A stretch of 64,000 nt of DNA. Origin: Flectonema sp. DT1601. Lineage: Eukaryota > Euglenozoa > Diplonemea > Diplonemida > Diplonemidae. The position numbers were made by a program, and so were the translations under genes. Positions 58,378-64,000 of this stretch are shown here, one piece after another (within the stretch, counting starts at the first letter, position 1; each line of letters opens with the position of its first letter). The notes below the pieces were generated by a model. It saw only the letters and a program-made list of their open reading frames with translations. It did not search any database and was not told the DNA's origin. The DNA is taken from the NCBI GenBank assembly GCA_964019425.1, contig OZ025816.1, forward strand, positions 558,001-622,000, read 5' to 3'.

Positions 58378-61300
58378 ATGTCGACAATACGGTGCCTGAC
58401 GGCGCTGTTTGCGACGTCTATGATCACAGGAGGAATGGCGCAGTGTGATCAGTTTAATGGCGACTGGTTTGATACAGCCACTGAAGATGTGATGAAAATA
58501 ACAGAAGCAGGGTGTACGCTGACTACTAAATATGGAACAGCAACCGTGAGCGGTAGTTCTGTTGTACCAAATGATGGACTTCTTTTTAATTTGAAGGCGA
58601 CGGGGAAGTTTGATGACCGTCTCGGAGTCGTCGAATGGAGTAATGGCGTCAAGTGGTCGAAGAGTATGACTCGCGAGGTTGAGAAAAGATTAACTACTTT
58701 GGAGTCAAGCGTAAGCACTTTGGAGTCAACGGTAACCACTTTGGGATCAGCTGTTCAAGTTCTTCAGCAGCAAATGGCCTCCCTCCTTAATTCTTCTTCT
58801 GTCCTTGGTCCTGTTACCACTCCGTTGGTTCCCGTTCCGGGACCTGCAAATACTTCGAATCCAACTTCAGTGTCTTCAGCGGAATTTGATGACCTACGAA
58901 TTCAAATAGCTGCCATCAACGCAACTATTGCGGCATTGAATTCAACGGGTCCACCAGGTGCACCAGGTTCACCGGGACGGGATGGTTTCTGTACCATCGA
59001 ACCGAACGCAACGGATGTGTACATTCCGGTAACTCGATTCGTGTATCGGAGGTCGACGAATGCCAACCGATGCACTTATAATGGGCGCACACCCGGTGCT
59101 GGGGACAGTATTTTCAAGGATTGCCGTTGGGGATCAAACATGTATGAACAACCGATGAGCGCCTACGTTGGAGACACACTCGTGTTTTGGAAAGGTTCTG
59201 GTAAGGACGCGGACAATACTATTTATCAATTTGACGACGAGAAGGCGTTCGATGATTGTGACTTCGACCGCTCCAAGCTAATTGCTGGTATCCCCGATTT
59301 CCGTGTGTTAGCGGCTGCGGGTAAGAATTTCACGATGCAACTTACTGAAGCAAAGGTACTTTACTTTGGAGCTGATGTGCCGAATGCGAAAAACCTGCAA
59401 GCGAGAAAAGCAAGCTGCGTCGGTAGGTCAGTAAAGATTTCTGTGAACGTAATGAACGCAACAGAGGAAGTGATGACAACTTGTCCTGTTTATGACCCGT
59501 CAAAGTATGGAGTTAGTCAGGGTGGGCAGGTAGATTCTAAAAGTGTCGAACGTTTGAAGGGAGCTGTAGCGGCAATCGGTAGACAGCTGATTTCTTATGA
59601 GTTCCGTCTGCAAGAAAGAGTTCGTGAACAGGGTCAGTCCGGAATAACAGTTGTGAGATCGAGTCATCAAGGAACTGATTCATACCACGAGACGTCTTTT
59701 GCTGGATCAAGACTTTGTGGTATGCATAACCACGCTAACTCTCATCACACAATTGGTTTGGGTGAATTCGGAGCTGTTCTTAATGGAGTTCAATTTAGTA
59801 CGAGACACAATGATTATTCTTTATCGGAAGCCGATCACACCATCGCTCTTGAAGCATACACAAAAACTTGGCCTCCTCGTACTCGTTTGATGGAGTACCC
59901 TCCGGTGCCACCGGCGGTTTTAAACGCTGGAGATGTAACCGCGCAAAGCAACGAAATGCGCGAGTGGTTTCGCGCATGGCACACACAGAACACGACTCAT
60001 AGGGATTACCGTCCGTACTTTAAACCGGTTCTTTGCTACTTGGAAGGTACGTGGGTTAATTCTCAGGAGGACATCGCAGAACCGTTTGCTTCAGAACGTC
60101 ACCACATCGATGCCGACAGTTGGACGGATTTAAACTCAAAGATGAACTTCTACATCAACAGCGGTCAGAAGAGTTCTTCTGAAAACATTCCTTACCTACC
60201 AACAAGCTTCCGTGGTATGCACGAAAACAGTGCGGGTGAGACATTCGAACCGAAGATGGCACAGTGGTTTTACAGAATTGTGTGCAAGAAAATTGATATT
60301 GAAATACCAACAACTCGATTTCGGGTCAAGAACGAACTCCACGTCCAGGTCTCTAGTTCGAGACCAATGACCAGAAAGCAATTGGCGAAGACCAGCAAAG
60401 CGTTGTTTGATCTCAATCCGACTTCGGAAGCTAACTACGACCCAAAGACCCCGTGGCCGAAGGGTAAAACGGACCACGAGTTCATCGACGAGCTAATGGA
60501 ACAGGTTAGTGGATTTGATGGACCAAACCAGGGCAACTTTCCAGACGAATCATTCGGTCCTCGCTGTACTATTTGGACTGGCGGGCAGACACTCAACACT
60601 GCCAAGTACTCTCGTTACTATTCTCACAGCAAGAAGGACGCCATGGGTCGTTCCGGGAAGAAGCGTGGGTTTAATGATTTGATGTTCGCGGCGCAAACAA
60701 CGAATAAGAGGGTCAGCCCGATGTCGGTGTGCGTGGAAGTTGCGAGTGAAGACCGAACCGATCCAGGTGATGCTATCAGAGAACAAGAATGTAAAGCACT
60801 TAAAAAAGAAGAGTGCGAAAATCGCCCCCATTGGAGTGCCAGTGAGCTATTGAACAACGCAAGCTCGGCAAAATGTGTGGTGAGTTCGAAGTCATGTGTT
60901 TACAAGAAGTGTTGGGAACAGCGTTGGACCTATGCCATCCCGTTGGAAATCGTATACCAAACACCTCTAACGGAATGGAATCCGTACGACATTCCTTACT
61001 ACCCGAAAGGCCATCCTGAGTCTTCGCAAGTAGCAGGAGGCGGTCGTAATGGTAAGAATACTAGTCCTTTTAAGGGAAGTAACCAGGGGTACTTCTTTAG
61101 AACTCCTGATACTTTTTTTAAAGATCCCACGAATACCGATCCTGCAGACACGTCTGGTGGAACCACATTCGCCGAAGACCGTAATGGTGTCACAAGAGCA
61201 GTCCGTGCATCTGGACATTGGATAATCTTCCCTGAACTTAAAGGGATCGGTAAGATCAGACAACGGTATCCAATATTCCCTGTTCATGAACACGGCTCAA

Positions 61301-63118
61301 CAATTTGGAAGGAAACCAAAGCCATTGAAGAGCTCATTATGGGTCGTGACGGTAAGCAAGAAATCAAAGACATCATCGCAGAAACCCGTGCTGAAGCCTA
61401 CGGCACGGAATTAAAACTCCTCGACGGCGGTGGTCACATTCATCAAATTCACATCAGCCCTGCCGAGGTTCAAAAGTTGGAGGCGGGAACCATCACGGAA
61501 ATATTAAAGAGTTCCAGTGAAGCAAACGGACACACTCACCGAGTTAACGTATGTTGTTGCCCCCTTTTCTTTATTCTTATGTAGAATGTGAATGTGTTTC
61601 TCCCTTTTCGCATCGTATTAAATCGGGGGGTGGGGTGGGGTGGGGTGGGGGGTACGGTACATACATCGGTTTTACGGAGATTTTGGGCACTTCCGAATTT
61701 GTTTTCGGAGAACAAAGTCTTTTGGGGGGGGGGGGGGCAGCCAAATTATGAAAACTACCCTCCCAAAAAATGGGGATTGCGATCTAAAGAAACAGTTCTT
61801 CGGCACTTTAGAACAAGTCTTTGAAAAATCTCTACGGTCCGTTGACAGTACTTTCATTGTTTTTATTTTTGTGCAAAGACCTGCAGTATTCTTCCTAGAT
61901 AGATCCTTTCGTATCGTATTAAATCCTCCCCCTACACACTTTGCCTAGGTCTGGGCAGGAACGGGAGATTGTGCGTGCTATCCACCATAGAAGTGGACAA
62001 GTTTAATGCACTTCCCAAGGGACAAAATTTAGCAAAAAAACGGTGGTTAGTCCGCGTGGTGTCCCCCTATCCTATATAGCCCAAGGGACAAGTTATATAG
62101 CAAAAGAGACAAGCATAGTGCACTATATAGGGAGTGCCGCGGGGGGGACTCCACTACGGAAATCGAGAGTCGTGACTGTACAGGTATAAGCGCACTTTCC
62201 CCTTTCCCCTTATTTTTGGTCGTAGTATAGTTGGTTAGAGGTTGTCAGTGGCAATCGCGGCGATAGGGTAGAGCGTTTAGGTCGCCAATTTAGAGCGAGC
62301 CAATTTCAATGGTCTCCAGGCAGATGGGTGAGCTTGTCCTTCCTAGGCTGCTATCACCGAGCGGACCGCTGAAGACTCGAGTAGTCAAGGAAAGCCTTAC
62401 GTCGGGTTCGTCCACTGTTAACCTTTGGTTTCATTTTATTTTTTTCACATTGATTTTAATTTACAGCTGTTTTTCACTGTTACGGTAGCGTAGGCAAGAG
62501 GTGCTCAACTACGTTCACGTGGCCTCCACCAAAGAAACCAGGCAATGTTCAACGCCTTCTGTTTCATGGTGACAGTATTTTTATTTTTTTGTGCAAAGAC
62601 CTGCAGTATTCTTCCCAGATAAATCTTTTCGTATCGTATCAAAGTTCTCCCTGTGTGAATTATGAGGATGTTTATGCTCGCCTCTTTTTTAATTTTGGAG
62701 CGGCATGATCGAAGACAATCTTTCTTTTCCCTCTTTTATTTCCAATCCCGTCGCCCCGTCGCCCCGTATTCGGGTTTGCCAGTTTCAAGTTGCTTTCCAT
62801 TTTATATAAATTATCAAATTACCCACGTTCATTTTGTCGTCAAAAAGAAAAAAAAACCATCACCCGTCGATTTCTAGCTTTTCACCAGACTTCTAATTTA
62901 TAAATAATTATCTCAAAAAAAAACCAAAACAGCTCCTCTACGACAGGACCAAGAGTCACGGAGATGAATGGTCGTTGGATTGGTGTTCACAGTCATCTAA
63001 TCCGTGTCCTAAGAGTATTATAAGTGCTGGTAACTGTGGTGTTGATAAAAGAGGTATCTCCTGTTGTGCTGATGGAACCTGTCCTGATGGTCATCCTGGT
63101 GTTGAGGTATTGATTTAG
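58378..63118 (+). CDS. Array copy G, full length, mosaic of A-like and E/F-like segments
   Basis: Exon 1 is 58378-61548 and exon 2 is 62933-63118, with a 1,384-bp intron; 1,118 residues. At 225 and 252 it has the E/F residues. At 230, 237-238, 274, 309, 340 and 365 it has those of copy A. From 565 to 793 it has the E/F residues again (N565D, SSSRP, EVASEDR). Near 61300 the silent sites revert to the copy A form (ACAATTTGG, GAGCTC). The intron has a simple G-run rather than the interrupted tract. The frame is intact throughout. Confidence 0.87.
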
Positions 63119-64000
63119 AGAGAGAGAGAGACCGAGACAGAGAGAGAGAGAGAGAGAGAGGGGGAGAGTATGTTTTTTTATTCTTATTTTCCCCCACTTT
63201 CTTTTTCTGATTTTCTTTTAGTCATGGAAAGCGTAAAAACAACAACTAAAACAGTTAGTCCCACCCCCACCGTTGTCGTCGTGTGTGCACAGCGACTTAC
63301 TTCCATAATTTGAATTTCGTCTTCCGCTCGGTTCCGAAATACCATGGGAACTATTTAGTGAGGCGCCTTGTTCAGAAGTTCAATGTTCCCAGTAATGCAG
63401 TTTTCCAACTTTACGCCGGTAGCGGCTTCAAACACTGAGACTCTCTCGTCATTTCATTAAAATTGGAAAGCAATAACTACCGCCATTTCCTTGGTGGTTG
63501 TCCTTGGTCACCTGTCAGCTTTGTAAAAGTGCGACTGTGATACAAAATCCCGTTTTCGTGTTGTGCGTGGAAAGAGGGATCTTTAAAACAGGAAGAATGT
63601 TATTTTTTTTTTAATTATTCCAGTCCAACGTATTTATTTCTTTTCTCCCCTCTCATTACAATTAAACCTTTATCTTTATCTTTGTTTTGTTTTCTTTTTT
63701 TTGAGTGACACAAACAAAGTGATCCTCGAGAGAATAGAACTACGGGAAACACAGGAAACACCTTTGTTTCAGGTGATTCAGTCAATCTGATATTATTGTT
63801 GTGCCTGTTGTTCCCACCTTTCTTTCTTTATAACCTTTTGTGTGACTAAAACTCTAAAATGCTTCTCTGCATTTGGAATGCTCTCTCCCTGTGGCGGTAG
63901 CTGTTTTGATTTTTTGAAGTTAGTGACCAACGCTTCCTTGCTCCTGACACCCGCTATATTTCCTCTCTGAAATTCTAAAAAAGGACTATTTTTCTTTGCA
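63119..64000. other. 3' flank of copy G, array continues off the right edge
   Basis: GA microsatellite (63117-63166) and the common flank up to the last base, in the position where a further copy would follow about 1.1 kb later. The array may therefore extend beyond the window. Confidence 0.6.

Overview
This is nuclear DNA of a eukaryote. Genes carry GT-AG introns, most of them phase 0, and are intron-poor (0-2 introns each). Spacers are rich in long poly-A/T tracts and microsatellites. The mobile elements are eukaryotic types: piggyBac, a hAT-like element, a pogo/Tc1-like element and a Polinton-like fossil. A piece of nuclear 18S rRNA is also present. The Alba-RGG protein and the small Cys/His-repeat protein look more like those of a protist than of an animal or plant, but I cannot name the lineage.

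Left part (1-9.5 kb) is repeat-rich. It holds a zinc-finger-like reading frame leaving the window on the minus strand, and a satellite of about 145 bp units that contain hairpins. That satellite is split by a decayed piggyBac element and a short MITE-like insert. Next come a hairpin triplet, a 2 kb hAT-like transposon with fold-back ends in a palindromic target, and a broken Polinton-type protease fossil.

Middle part (9.5-23.3 kb) is a stretch of ordinary host genes, all on the plus strand: an Alba-domain RGG protein, a CCAR1/DBC1-like protein, a METTL21-type methyltransferase, a protein with five Cys/His repeats, a LysM protein and a small acidic protein. A 22-bp minisatellite (34 full copies) lies before the methyltransferase. 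A strongly decayed repeat family follows the Cys/His gene. Several of these proteins are RNA- or gene-expression-linked, but spacing gives no sign of an operon.

Right part (about 23.9 kb to the end) is a head-to-tail array of one gene: five full copies (A, C, E, F, G) and two 5'-truncated copies (B, D). The repeat unit is about 6.3 kb where undisturbed. Each full copy encodes a secreted protein of about 1,118 residues. It has a signal peptide, a small N-terminal domain, coiled coil, a short collagen-like stretch, a cupredoxin-like domain, a long unknown region and His-x-His motifs. A second exon, 0.8-1.4 kb downstream, encodes a Cys-rich tail; it is easily missed because the first exon reads on into the intron. 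Copies are identical over the first 224 residues and differ mainly after that, with mosaic patterns pointing to gene conversion. Copy B is preceded by an 18S rRNA fragment at its breakpoint. Copy C has a pogo-like transposon inserted just upstream of its start. This array is the most unusual content of the window.
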